DNA of 62,000 nt from Symbiodinium natans (lineage: Eukaryota > Sar > Dinophyceae > Suessiales > Symbiodiniaceae): the NCBI GenBank assembly GCA_905221605.1, contig CAJNDS010001846.1, forward strand, positions 548,437 to 610,436, in the 5' to 3' direction. The position numbers and the translations under genes are program-made. Every line of letters begins with the position of its first letter. The first letter of the stretch is position 1. Under the pieces are notes generated by a model that made no database searches, was not told the DNA's origin, and saw only the letters and a program-made list of their open reading frames with translations. Positions 39,801 to 50,639 of this stretch are shown here, piece after piece.

Positions 39801-40823
39801 CACATTCTCAGAACTTCAGAAGAGGCTTTGGGCTCAAGCTGCAGCTGTGTAAACTCACCTAGACTCAGTTTTGCTCTACCAGCCGAGTGTGTGGCAGAAG
39901 CGGCCGTCTGTCGAGAATGCCACAGATCGGCAGTGGGATTTGTGCGAGGCAGTGTACAGCAGCCTGCAGAGCCGAGCAGAATCTTGAAAAGAGTCCATTC
40001 TGGGAGTCCAAGTTTCTCGAATCCCTTCACTCGGGATCCATCCATCCGAAGCCCCCACCTGACTTCTGGAGGCTTCTTTGTTGGATCTGGTGCCTGCAGA
40101 GTACCTCCCAAGGTAGTAGGGCAACGGTCATGACTTGTGAAATTGGCTGATGGTGGATGTAAGATGAGTGCAGCACCAGTGGGTATCGGCATCCCTTCAA
40201 GATCGAGCACTTTCTCCTGTGGGCCAAGCGGAGGCACCTGAAGATCAAGTTGGAGGGCGTCAGGAGACACCGTCTCGCGAGGCTCGTGAGGATTGAAAGC
40301 TGAGGAACGCTGAGCAAAGAGCAGGCATGCAGTGCAGAGGCTGCCATTCCCCTCGTGGCTCATCACCGAAGGCCCACTTCAAGCCTCGGAGAGTGAGAGA
40401 GAGGCAGAGGCATTGAACAACAAGTCATGGGCATCAACACGGAAAAGCTGGCAGATTTGTAGCGGGATTGAGCAGGCCGAGGGCCAACTCTTCGCATAGA
40501 CATCCAAGAGAGCGTCCTGGCTGCCGAGCCCCTTATAGGGGCTACTTGGAGAGCGAAAGCAGGAAAGAGCGAAAGAAGGCCTTGTCCACCCGGTTGTTTG
40601 GATGCAGCCGCAGCTGTGATGTCAAGGCCTGCACCTGGGCACATGCCGAGACAAGCTGAGCAGTTGCCAACATCTCCTCTCCTTGCCTCAGCCTCGAAGC
40701 CATCATCCTGCGAACCCAATAGCCCAAAAAAGGCATATTCGTGTGAAGAAAGATGCTGTCCTGAAGCTGCCGTAACAGAAGCTCGTAGAAGGCCACTTTG
40801 TGGGCAGAGAAGTGCCCTGGCAA
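36560..40823 (-). CDS. CSTF1: Cleavage stimulation factor subunit 1 (CstF-50), WD40, multi-exon span
   Basis: WD40 protein of the mRNA cleavage and polyadenylation machinery, acting in the nucleus with CstF-77 and CstF-64. Exons match the animal protein in order: SHKSHCRSVAFSTDGRF, ATGCSDGSIKILDT, ELMKPIVRTLQ, DHIQGVTCLAFHPT with SGSMDK, AVKIFDLTRPPGHKK, AFSVLQDVHAVNSI, IHPCGDFLFVGTSHQ, AVRLYDLQTLSCF, GINDVRCTSDGKVLASASA, DGGIKLWDAVGN, AHSGSAVCSVRWS, RNLRYLLSCGQDG and RLWDVRMG. The likely C-terminus (TLMTGCDDEKARYF at 36,880) corresponds to FMTCSDDFRARFW. The N-terminal dimerisation helix is probably KVAFYELLLRQLQ at 40,790. Exon joins conserve residue spacing exactly. The part between 37,330 and 36,900 is unresolved. 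Confidence 0.88.
38061..38094. repeat. Interstitial CCCTAAA repeat in a CSTF1 intron
   Basis: Five perfect CCCTAAA units inside the 778 nt intron 37,369-38,146, about 50 bp from its donor. Confidence 0.95.
38147..38838 (-). CDS. CSTF1: CSTF1 central WD40 exons
   Basis: Exons 38,792-38,838, 38,635-38,707, 38,517-38,572, 38,389-38,450, 38,288-38,324 and 38,147-38,189 encode WD blades IHPCGDFLFVG through SCGQDG. The introns are 84, 62, 66, 64 and 98 nt; the first contains a CA/GA microsatellite. Four have GC donors and one (38,451-38,516) has GT. All acceptors are AG|G. The joined text keeps the exact length of the animal protein over this stretch. Confidence 0.9.
38952..39779 (-). CDS. CSTF1: CSTF1 N-terminal half WD40 exons
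   Basis: Exons: from 39,779 (ATGCSDGSIKILDT, 3' limit about 39,735), about 39,306-39,340 (ELMKPIVRTLQ), 39,174-39,248 (25 codons, DHIQGVTCLAFHPTNPTLFS to SGSMDK), 39,065-39,109 (AVKIFDLTRPPGHKK) and 38,952-38,994 (AFSVLQDVHAVNSI). The introns 39,249-39,305, 39,110-39,173, 38,995-39,064 and 38,839-38,951 are 57, 64, 70 and 113 nt, all GC-AG. Confidence 0.88.
39896..40823 (-). CDS. CSTF1: CSTF1 5' exons, first WD repeat and dimerisation region
   Basis: The exon ending at 39,896 reads YTASHKSHCRSVAFSTDGRF and has a GC donor; it equals the [20 protein letters not shown] blade of animal CstF-50. Upstream coding-like text lies at about 40,150-40,340 (NPHEPRETVSPDALQLDLQV). More lies at 40,545-40,823 (MPGHFSAHKVAFYELLLRQL then QLRLHPNNRVDKAFFRSFLL), which fits the helical N-terminal dimerisation domain. 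The start Met at 40,823 is plausible but not proven. Confidence 0.6.
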
Positions 40824-40959
40824 ACTCCAAACGTTGTGAGATAGAAGTCCTTGTCTTTCAAGCAGCTTTTCCTACAGAAGCACCTGGCTCGGTGATGCCT
40901 TCCATCGGCTGGACCTATTCCAGCACCCAACTGCACAACGACAGAAAGCTGCACTCAGA

Positions 40960-41420
40960 AAATCTTGCCTCCGAGTTTTTCGACGTCGGTATCGAGGAGG
41001 CTGGTGTCATCCTTGGCCACTGAAAGATGTAAGGGCCTTTGACGGGGAATTCTTCACAGCACATGGCTAGCTAACAATTGGCCAGGGGCCACCACTCCGT
41101 TTGGCAACAAAACACTGTGCCCCAGGTGACTCAGTGGGACTTTCAGGGCCGGGCTCTACTTGGCTTGGTCATGGGGGCTTGTAGGGCTTGTCACCAACCT
41201 CACAGACCCTGATTCAGAACCTGCATGACCCCCTGCGAGCGGTCAGGGTCTCAAAATCACGTGGAAAATTAGAAAGCGACACGGCACTTTTGCTGTTTAT
41301 GATCGGATGTCTCTGAGGCAAAGAACATGCTTTCGACTGCAGGGGCAAGTGCGTTCGCCAAAAGCACGTGATCTGTTGTCACGTCGGTCCGATGATTCGG
41401 ATGCCAGCTGCGAGTAGAGT
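40960..41420. other. Spacer upstream of CSTF1
   Basis: No coding frame or repeat of note. It would contain any promoter of CSTF1; no motif is recognised. Confidence 0.4.
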
Positions 41421-41423
41421 GAA

Positions 41424-41530
41424 AACCCTAAACCCTACAGCTCAAAGCCTAAACAACCCTGGACCCTGAAGCCTAAACCTCAAACCCTAAACCCACCATG
41501 ATCCACAGACCATGACAAGGGGGGTGCGAA
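41424..41530. repeat. Degenerate CCCTAAA repeat cluster
   Basis: Scattered AACCCTAAACCC and CCTAAAC words over about 100 bp, more diverged than the other interstitial runs. Confidence 0.75.
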
Positions 41531-41539
41531 CCCTAAACC

Positions 41540-42760
41540 CAAATACGTGGCACAGGATTGAGCTGAGCCAGCTTGCCCAGGCGCAACTTCCGCCGCCATG
41601 GCCTCGGGCATTGACTGTTTTCCAAGCAGAAGGGAAAGGGGAAGTAGCTAGGCAGGAACAACAAGCAACAACAAGTACCGGTAAGAGGTTCTGGCCAGGC
41701 AGGCTCCAGCGCAACCGTACCAGCAACTCCTCGGCAAGCACCACACTACGCAGTGCAGGCTTGCAAGAAGTCGGCTGCTTGATGCTGCTCTGTCTTTGCG
41801 AACTCAGCATCCGACCCGCGACCCGCACCGAGGTGGATTCTGCCCGTATTCAAGTTGCCATTCTACGTGCACTCGTCTTGCCTAATTGCCTATGCATGTG
41901 GGCTGCTGACTGATTTATCGTAGCTTCATTTTTGAAGTATGAACTATAGAGCTGCAAGGAGCACTAAGACGTGGGCTAAAGATGGCTCAAATCAAGGGTA
42001 TCATCCAGAGGTTCTTCGTTGAATTGATGGCCCCAACTCAAGCATGCATGGTACGTTAGCTTGCCCCTAGCCTCGCATTCTAGCCGCTGCGTGAGCGCAC
42101 ACAGCACCATAGCACTCATGTGATACAGGATGACGAACGCTGCATCAAGCTGCAAAAGAGGTCACATTGGTCAGCCTCCAACATATTCGTGCGCAACTGC
42201 AAGCCGTCCACACAAGTCAGGATGCTAGCAACTGCTACCAGACAGTCGCCATTCCGGAAGCTAGCTGTTACTCCGATTGGCCCGAGTTCTGAGAGTAGGA
42301 CCGGCTGAACAGGTGTGAGGCATCTAAAGTCCTAGAACGTCTGAAGAGTCTGGCAGCCTGGCCCGACAAACGTTACCAACAGGAGCTCTGCATGGCGGAG
42401 GCCTTGAGCGGCATGCTCAGTTTAACTTCTTGGCCCTCGCATCCCCAAACAATGAGAGATCGCACATGGCAGGGGCAGGAGTTCGCAAAGGTGGAGGTGC
42501 CCAGGTGCTTCTCGCACTTCGCGAGTTCCCCGCCGCTGGTCGGCCGGAGTCCAAACTTCTACCATGAGCCAATGAAATCCCTCCGTCCTCCCCCCCCCCC
42601 GTGCGCTGTAACAGCACAGCTTTCTCGCTGCTGCGAATTCACAGCATCCGGGAGGTTCGTCTGAGCGACATAACGCGAAGACGAGAAAGGCAAACACAGA
42701 GAGCTCTTAGTTTGCGCATTTGTCCTAAACAACCAAACAACAAGGTAGGAAATCGCGACA
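41540..42760 (-). other. Weakly coding-like stretch, unassigned
   Basis: Minus-strand pieces at about 41,690-41,790 (PALRSVVLAEELLVRLRWSL) and about 42,420-42,480 (DLSLFGDARAKKLN before a stop) look mildly protein-like. They could be 3' exons of the gene-like segment to the right. A C10 run lies at 42,590. Confidence 0.25.
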
Positions 42761-42779
42761 CAAGATTATCTGCAATGCT

Positions 42780-42995
42780 CTATACTGTACGCCGCGTCTG
42801 CGAAGCATCAATCACATCACAGTGCCGGATTTCAGGAATCCCGATGATTTTCTCATGCTCGTTCAGAGACAAGAGCTTCCAGTCTAAGTGTACGAGTCCA
42901 TGTGATGTTACGGCGCCCTTTTGTAAGCCTGGGTATGAAACATCACCAAGCATGCTTCAACAACGGTGCGATAGGGCTCAACATGCAGCAAGGGA
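42780..42995 (+). repeat. Inverted repeat, left arm (216 bp)
   Basis: From CTATACTGTACGCCG to ATGCAGCAAGGGA. The reverse complement recurs at 46,296-46,511 with about 11 mismatches by eye (roughly 95% identical) and no gaps. Outside both ends the similarity drops quickly. Confidence 0.9.
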
Positions 42996-43479
42996 TGTTT
43001 CTCCGACATGCCAGCTTCGTTTTCTTCTCGAGAAGGGCTGAAGCTGCGATGACGCACATCTTGCTTACTGAATCCAACGAGACTGCGAGGAGTGCACCTC
43101 GCATCATGGCCTCCAGGCGCAGAAGGGAGGCAAGACGTCAGACCGACTCTGGCAGCGTCTATCGTAGCTTGCAGCCCTGTGAAGGGACGTTGCACACAGA
43201 CTCCATTTTCCTGGCGGGACAGAGACAGGTAACGCGCAGCATGAACATTCAACAGCTGTGCGCAGAGTGTGATTGCACAGACATTGGTGTTAAGCTGGCA
43301 CAGCTACCTAGTGGTTGGAGGAATGGGCCTGACAGATGTGGGCAGTCCGCTACACGCGTCATTCAGCAAGTATCTGCAACATCTAATGTAACAAGCTTGC
43401 ACAAGCAGCAGCTGCAACCTTCCCGCGTCTCTAGCAACTGGCCCTGTCCTCTTGCTCATTTCAAGCCCCAATGATAATG

Positions 43480-46140
43480 CACGTCGTGCGCACGGCAACA
43501 CTCTCCCAGCATGTCCACAACAGCACAAGTCAGATTTTCCGTCGGCTGCCACGAGCGATCTGTGAGATTGCAAACCTTGTCCAAGCCTACGAAGCCCATC
43601 CCACCTGCTCATCCCAAAGCGCGGTACGGCAGCCCTGGGACCTGAACTCCAGAAAGAGCTCCTCTGCGATTTTCCAGATGGCTTTGTTGTCCCGTGGGAT
43701 CCCAGTGTCCGACATCCACCTCTTGCCAGCATCCGTCTTGCTGACGCGGTAAACGATGTGAGACATCGCGGCGGCAACGCACGCGAGATTCGCCGGACGT
43801 CTGCGCCAACTTCTCGTCCTCCTGCGGCTTTCCCTCAAAGCGCCGACCTCTTAAAGTCGGCGTACCGAGCGTGGCCACCACGCCCTGCGGCACCACTTGG
43901 GCCTCCTAGAAGAAGTCCTGTCTGCTTGTCTCACCCACAACGCACCGATCAAAGAACTGGCATACGAAGTTCTTCGGGTGAGCGCCGCCGGTCGCGCTGA
44001 GGCCCACGCAACCCTCTAGACTTGGGGCCTTGTAGCCCCGGCGCTTCATGGCAGGTGGAATCATCGCTAGGACGCCGCACTCTGCATCAGTAAAACGCAT
44101 GATTCACACTCCGGAGCGCAGGGGTGGTGAGGGCAGTCTGACTAGGCATACGCAATCACCGCACTCTTGATCTGCTTTTGAGGCTCCTGCCATGCATCGC
44201 CACCACGAGCATGCGAAGCGCATCCACTGAACAAAGCTTGAAATCTGTCGCTGCCTGCGCTTACATCTGGACAATAGCAGGCATATCTACCACGAGATCA
44301 ATCGAAATCGATGTCAAGCACACAGAAGCCCAACACCACGGGCGACGCGGGTGATGCCTCCAAACACCCCGCGCAAACCTCCCGAATTGCGCAGCGTCGT
44401 GGCCTCACAGTCCACACGTGCCATGCCACCCGGCAGCGGTTCCGGATTTGGGGAGTCCTCCTCGGATTATCTCAGGCTGCTCTAGATTCCAGCAGAAGAC
44501 TTCATCCAGATACTTGGGCGGTCGAGCTTAGCTTGAGATCCAACTGCGAGATGGCTGAAACTTTCATGCCCTGTCCGTCTCAGAACGGTTTAACTTTGCG
44601 CCACCATACGAGCATGGAAACTTGAGAAAAAGTCGAATTTATGATAGAATCACCTAGCCAAATTGAATTCGGTTTTGTCTCGCTTGGTCAGTCCGCCGTA
44701 CCAACAGCGGTGGCGGCCGTTTCTGCTGCCATTCTGGCGGCGATGCCAAGCTGCAATGAGGCGCAAATCATGCGCGCCAAGATCAGTCTTAGTCCAGGAT
44801 AGATTTTCATTTCCAAGATCTCCGTAAATCCAGCTTGACTTCGTGCAAAAAAGCAAGGGCAAGACGAAACCTCTTGGTTGCGGCTTCCTACGCAAGCACT
44901 GTGATGCTTTCGTTCCTGTCGTGGTCTCGTGACTTTCAGAAGAAGATGCATGAAAAAATCCAAGAGTCTAGCTGTTGACATGGGCTCCGCGACAGGCCGA
45001 AAAGGAAACGATCAGACAAAATCAGAACTCCAGGGGCTTAAGCGTTACCGAGCAGCTCGGTGAAATATCTTCACAAGCTTGCTTCTGACGATGCCCACCC
45101 TCGAAACCACAAGATAGCGGGGGGCCGATGGTTCAAACGAGGGATGCTTTTACATCCCTGAGCACGTCGTCGGGTCTGGCAACCACCTGTCCGTGATTTG
45201 CAGCATCACGTTGCCCCTATTGCGAACAATCCTTTTAGAACGGCCTCAGCAATCTTTCTGCTTCCAGCACTGCAGCCCGGACGCTGTCACGTGTCAACTC
45301 CACGCCTTTGATGACCTGAGCACACCCCCGATGGCCAGCCGTCGTGACAACTTAGGGACTCGGCGATGCGCCGAAGCCTGCAGCAAAACGTCTGGAGGAA
45401 GGCATCCTTGCAATCCAAGGCATCAACGTCAACAGCGCAGAAAAGCCAATGGAGCAAACCAAGGAGGGTGAAAGAACACGTTCCTGCTCGACGCCCGGCC
45501 TAGCTCAAGCGGGATCATTGAGATGAATGCGCGAATCACCTGAATCAGAGAAAAACCTATAATCACACACGCAAACACAAACGCGGCGCTTTGTCTCTGG
45601 GCACCATCATGTCCCTACCTTGCGCGGGCATGGCTGCTTCATCTTGGGCCCCTGCAGGACTGCAGAAAAGCAAGAAAAAAGAGGAGGCAAGAGCTGCGGG
45701 GAAGCCGCGGAGCTGACACCGCAAGGGAAAACAGCACTCGCCTCGTAGACTTCCCGGACCTGAACCAGCCTCTACACAACACCTACAAGTATTGTATCTG
45801 GACAGTTGGAAGTTAGCAAGAGCTACCACTTCATCGCCCGGGTTGGGGACCACCAGCTCGTCCCGTGGATGGTAGCGCCCAAAACGGCGACCTGTGCCAA
45901 GACACGGACAGAGCGTCAACCCCACTGCACCCATCTGCACCCCATGGAATATCCCAACTTTGTCGCCGGACGAGGAGGGTCGAAGCGAGGCGAAGTTGAT
46001 CGAAGTGAGGCGAAGTTGATCGGCTGCGCGTCATGGCCCCGATGATGTCGCTGAAGCTCCGGCTCTTGCCGAGAATGCTTGCCACAATGCGTAAAGCAAC
46101 GCATGAACTGCATTGAAACTGGATGTCTGATGGCCACATG
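43480..46140 (-). CDS. Unidentified multi-exon gene between the inverted repeat arms (candidate)
   Basis: Several minus-strand stretches look coding: 46,040-46,110 (LRIVASILGKSRSFSDIIGA), 45,800-45,915 (GRRFGRYHPRDELVVPNPGD then EVVALANFQLSRYN), 44,690-44,850 (SQAGFTEILEMKIYPGLRLI, ARMICASLQLGIAARMAAET, then a stop), 43,960-44,095 (PPAMKRRGYKAPSLEGCVGL, then HPKNFVCQFFDRCV), 43,800-43,912 (EAQVVPQGVVATLGTPTLRG) and 43,600-43,770 (MSHIVYRVSKTDAGKRWMSD, NKAIWKIAEELFLEFRSQG). They may be one or two genes. No domain is recognised. A 40 nt GT-AG intron after FDRCV would remove the stop at 43,907. Confidence 0.4.
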
Positions 46141-46295
46141 CGTCAAGCGTTGTGCGAGGCTGCATGTCTCTCGGTTTCACCACAGTGTCTTACAACAAGT
46201 TTACAGGCCATTTTGAGTCGAGTCATGTCGAGTCAGGCACAAGGGTCCGGGCTGTTCGGAGTCTTCGAGCAGGTAAGAAGTCCAGCATGCCAGAT

Positions 46296-46511
46296 TCCCT
46301 TGCTGCATGTTGAGCCCTGTCGCACCGTTGTTGAAGCATGCTTGGTGATGTTTCATACCCAGGCTTACAAGGGGGCGCCGTAACATGACATGGACTCGTA
46401 AACTTAGACTGGAAGCTCTTGTCTCTGAACGAACATGAGAAAATCATCGGGATTCCTGAAAGCCGGAACTATGATGTGATTGATGCTTCGCAGATGCCGC
46501 GTACAGTATAG
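46296..46511 (-). repeat. Inverted repeat, right arm (216 bp)
   Basis: Reverse-complement partner of 42,780-42,995; the arms face each other across 3.3 kb. The outer end abuts the start of the CTG-rich repeat field. Confidence 0.9.
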
Positions 46512-46515
46512 GAAC

Positions 46516-46895
<380 letters not shown>

Positions 46896-46902
46896 TTAGG
46901 GG

Positions 46903-47020
46903 ATGGGATTAGGGGGACCCTTGGGGATATGGACCCTCTGAATAAGGTCCCTGTTTAAGAGAGCCAGAAGAGGGTTCAGAAGGGGTTCCCTTTTAAGGGT
47001 CCCCCTTATCCTACCTAGGA

Positions 47021-47025
<5 letters not shown>
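46903..47025. repeat. Palindrome-rich dispersed element inside the CTG field
   Basis: Contains GGGGACCCTTGGGG, AAGGTCCCTGTTTAAG and GGTTCCCTTTTAAGGGTCCC followed by CCCTTATCC. The TTCCCTTTTAAG and GGACCCCC-like blocks recur at 12,590 and 6,587. It interrupts the trinucleotide field cleanly, as an insertion would. Confidence 0.65.
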
Positions 47026-47737
<712 letters not shown>

Positions 47738-47789
47738 AGGCTGTTTGGGTTTAGATGTGGCACCAGATAAACCCTTCTTTCGAGAAAAA

Positions 47790-47822
47790 TAAAGGGGGAG
47801 GGGGGGGGTGGGGGGGGGGCGT
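47790..47822. repeat. Poly-G rich tract
   Basis: GGGGGAGGGGGGGGTGGGG-type tract downstream of the candidate nucleoporin gene. Confidence 0.9.
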
Positions 47823-47829
47823 GTTGTAA

Positions 47830-48315
47830 CAGCGATTCGGCGCAGGCTATACCTATAGCAGCACTAAACATACAGAAGACCTGAGTTGGGGAGATGATAG
47901 GCCGAGTGTAAAATCTGAGAATCTGTAGGAGCCTGAACCCGCAAGTCAAAGCAATCAACACTGTATATTGTCGGCCATGTGGCCTCAACGTCCTGAAACT
48001 GTATCTGAAAGAAGGCGTCCGTTGCGCTGTAAGTTAGCTTGCTGCCTTGCTACTGTTCTCCTGCAAGCATTTCCCCAGCCAGCAGAAGGCCTGCCCTTTT
48101 TTCATAGCCCGCCCTGTTGCAGCTGCATTTGAGCCACCAGCTTCTCCGCCTTAGGCAATCCGCACTTGCATCAAAGATCACCACAAGTGCTGCAACTTGC
48201 CATTGCAATCTGTTGCGTAAGTTCCGTTACGTTAGCCGATCAAGGCACAAGATAGGCTCTTGAGCTACACAGCACATCATACAGAACACGATAGGCACAG
48301 CATCAGCTTTGTGCA
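47830..48315. other. Spacer downstream of the candidate nucleoporin gene
   Basis: No domain or tandem repeat. It should hold the 3' untranslated region of the 48,320 gene. No AATAAA is seen in a convincing place, which is normal for dinoflagellates. Confidence 0.4.
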
Positions 48316-48319
48316 CTAG

Positions 48320-50134
48320 CTACTGTAGACGCGTTTCGTGCCAAGAGGCCGTGGATGCGGCGCTGGCCGCGAAGGAAAGGTTGGCCAAGGAGACGGCGCC
48401 GAAGCTCCCGGTCTTCGGGTGCCGCGCGACGAGCGCCACGGATCCTCCGGCGCCGGCAGCGGCTGCAAAGTCGATGAGCAACCGCAGGTATTGCCCCACC
48501 ACGGCCAGCCGCGGCGGATTTGAAGGAGTCACTGGGGTTGTGGGCACTCCGTACGCTCCGAGCGACCCGTATGCTCCGTCAAGCTCCGAAACAGTTGTCA
48601 AGAACATTAAGTGCAAGCACAAGAGATGCAGCGAAACCTCTACAATGTACAGCAGCTGTATGAACGCAGAGGGCACGCCGTCGAAGTTCAGCTGTTCCCC
48701 ATGGCCGCTCTGGCCATCGGGTTCCAAGGTCTCTCCTTCACCGCGCATGGGAAGCGGGTCGGCCAGTCTGAGGCTCAGCAACTTGCAGCAAGAATGCACG
48801 AAGACTGCGCACAAGACACCGGACCGCAACTTCACCTCCGGGATGATGGATTGGGGCATGTTCGGCATGTTCCCCTGTGAGACAGGGGTCTGCTGGAATG
48901 GCTGGAACGGCTGGAACGGCAGGAAGGGCCCAGACGCTTGCCAGAGCGACCACGCACTTTGGGAGCCTGGTTGCGACGCCTGGGGCTGTTTGACGGCGAG
49001 CGTCTTGATCTGTTGCGTGATGCTATCATATCTCCAAACCTGCAGAATGTTGGAGATGATTCTGTGCTGGGTCAGCTCTGATGGCCGCAAGGCATCAAGC
49101 TGCAAGGCGCTGCCCGCATTGCCCCCATTGCTGTGCGTGTCTGTCATGTTGTCCCCGTCTGGGACAGAGGCACTCGCAACTTGCGTCAAGAGTCCTGGAA
49201 GTGCAGCGTGGATCATCGGTTCCAGCTTGTGTATCTGAGCCTGATACACGTCAACCGCCGCATATTTTCTCCTGCGTGCTACTGAAGAGTGCACTAGCGA
49301 CCACATCTCCACAAACAGCGCGAGACATCGATGGCAAAGCGCAATGCCATCAGCATACTTGTCTGTCTCCGTGCTGGTACCACTGTTGCTGCTCATGGAT
49401 CGCCGCCCGCTTAGCCAGAATGCCAGCCCATCCACGCACTGGTCTTGCACAGTGCTGGTGGATGTCAGGGGATTGTGCGGGGACCTGCAAACAACCAGCA
49501 TTGCGTCTGGGCCTTCCCTGCCAGTGCTCCTGCCAGTTCTGGCAGCCAAGGCTGCAACCACAGTGTTGGGCGTTCTGCCACCTGTCCGGGTCCTCGGCTC
49601 GGATGATGTAGTGATCGGAAGCCGTGTTACCCACTGGGTGACATCGAGCAGGGGCTGGATGTGCCTCTCAAGCCACTGCAAGGTACTTTGCAGAACCAGG
49701 TTGTGGGTCGGCAGCACGCCAAGCATTGCTACCAGGACCTGTAAGACACAGACTAGGGCAGCAGGATGAACCGTGTCCAATGCGTGCAGCCCGGCCGGGG
49801 CTAATCGTATTCTAGCTTGTAGCATCTCTGGCCGCAACATTGCTGACAGTCCTCCAGCTTCGAAAAACGCGCTAGCAGACTCCGGCGACTGGCAGAGGAT
49901 CGCCGCTAAGGAACTCCCATGCAGATGCCGGAGAAAACTGGCGTCCCGAAGGGCTGCTTGTGAGCCTGCCTGAATAACCTCCGTCAGTTGGCACCACAGC
50001 TGCGCTGAAAAGACAGTGGAGAGTTGCCTCGCAGGTACCCGCGTCATCAGGGCACAGAGCAATGGAAGCGAAACTCCAGGTCCACGCGGGGAGCTTGGAT
50101 CTGAGGCAAGGATGTGCTTTGCCTGCAGCATCAA
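48320..50134 (-). CDS. C-terminal exon of a Nup205/Nup192-class nucleoporin (candidate)
   Basis: A 604-codon frame on the minus strand, ending at TAG. It reads as an alpha-solenoid: SLAAILCQSPESASAFFEAG then GLSAML, followed by HPAALVCVLQVLVAMLGVLP, HNLVLQSTLQWLERHIQPLL and many further helices, to LLYIVEVSLHLLCLHLMFL and VGQYLRLLIDFAAAA near the end. The pattern of a helix with a gain-of-damage GGL motif, then P.l.ll..ll.sL...n..v...l.fl..h, is familiar from the C-terminal third of Nup205/Nup192 scaffold nucleoporins. A phenylalanine/proline/glutamine linker (FQPFQPFQQ) lies at about residue 420. The family call is by remembered pattern, not alignment; Nup188 or another large helical protein is possible. 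Confidence 0.5.
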   Translation of the reverse strand: MMLQAKHILASDPSSPRGPGVSLPLLCALMTRVPARQLSTVFSAQLWCQLTEVIQAGSQAALRDASFLRHLHGSSLAAILCQSPESASAFFEAGGLSAMLRPEMLQARIRLAPAGLHALDTVHPAALVCVLQVLVAMLGVLPTHNLVLQSTLQWLERHIQPLLDVTQWVTRLPITTSSEPRTRTGGRTPNTVVAALAARTGRSTGREGPDAMLVVCRSPHNPLTSTSTVQDQCVDGLAFWLSGRRSMSSNSGTSTETDKYADGIALCHRCLALFVEMWSLVHSSVARRRKYAAVDVYQAQIHKLEPMIHAALPGLLTQVASASVPDGDNMTDTHSNGGNAGSALQLDALRPSELTQHRIISNILQVWRYDSITQQIKTLAVKQPQASQPGSQSAWSLWQASGPFLPFQPFQPFQQTPVSQGNMPNMPQSIIPEVKLRSGVLCAVFVHSCCKLLSLRLADPLPMRGEGETLEPDGQSGHGEQLNFDGVPSAFIQLLYIVEVSLHLLCLHLMFLTTVSELDGAYGSLGAYGVPTTPVTPSNPPRLAVVGQYLRLLIDFAAAAGAGGSVALVARHPKTGSFGAVSLANLSFAASAASTASWHETRLQ

Positions 50135-50179
50135 TGTCTCAAGCTGAAGCTCACGGTTGCAGTATCCGATTCATGCTGC

Positions 50180-50480
50180 AGCCAGGTAGATACGTAATCA
50201 CATACTATGCTATCGTCTAAACTCAGCTACCGCTGCTTCTACGGAGTCTGCAAGTCCATTCAGGCCCCTGATATTTGACCGTCATCTGCTGCCGTGAGGC
50301 AAGCCCAAGTAAAGCACGTTGAACTTGTTAGTCTTTGGCCCTAACCCTTTCCTGTGGCTGCCAAGTTGTCTTTGCTAGTGACATATCTACATATACGTAT
50401 TAAAAAGCAATTTGGAACTAGAGCCGACACTAGAGACCCCAAACTCCTTAACTTGAGGGGGGGTGGGGGAACTTCAATGG
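50180..50480. other. Intron-like gap
   Basis: AT-richer text around 50,375-50,415 and a GGGGGGGTGGGGG run at 50,457. No exon is supported. Confidence 0.4.
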
Positions 50481-50639
50481 AGCACCACCAGCGCGCGTGA
50501 GCGTTTACCGTTCCCCACGGTCTTCCCAAAATTCCCAAAGTGAGCCATGGCTCTTCGGCCATCTCGGCAGCCATGAGCGAGGAGGCCAGTTTGGAAAGCT
50601 CCGATGCATCCTGAGCAGTGGAACACTGGAGTCACTGGA

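Noticed and set aside
39835-39860. Possible relic of the dinoflagellate spliced leader (GGCTTTGGGCTCAAG)
   Set aside because: Only the last few bases agree with the known leader ending; the core does not match and the stretch lies in a CSTF1 intron.
42902-43474. Plus-strand 190-residue frame as a gene
   Set aside because: Its first part is the inverted-repeat arm, which gives an equal frame at the other copy, and the rest has no domain; an open frame through a dispersed repeat is not evidence of a gene.
48309-49238. Plus-strand frame of 309 residues
   Set aside because: Lies entirely antisense to the helical 604-codon exon and has a Cys/Ser-rich, mirror-like composition; the minus frame has clear amphipathic helices.
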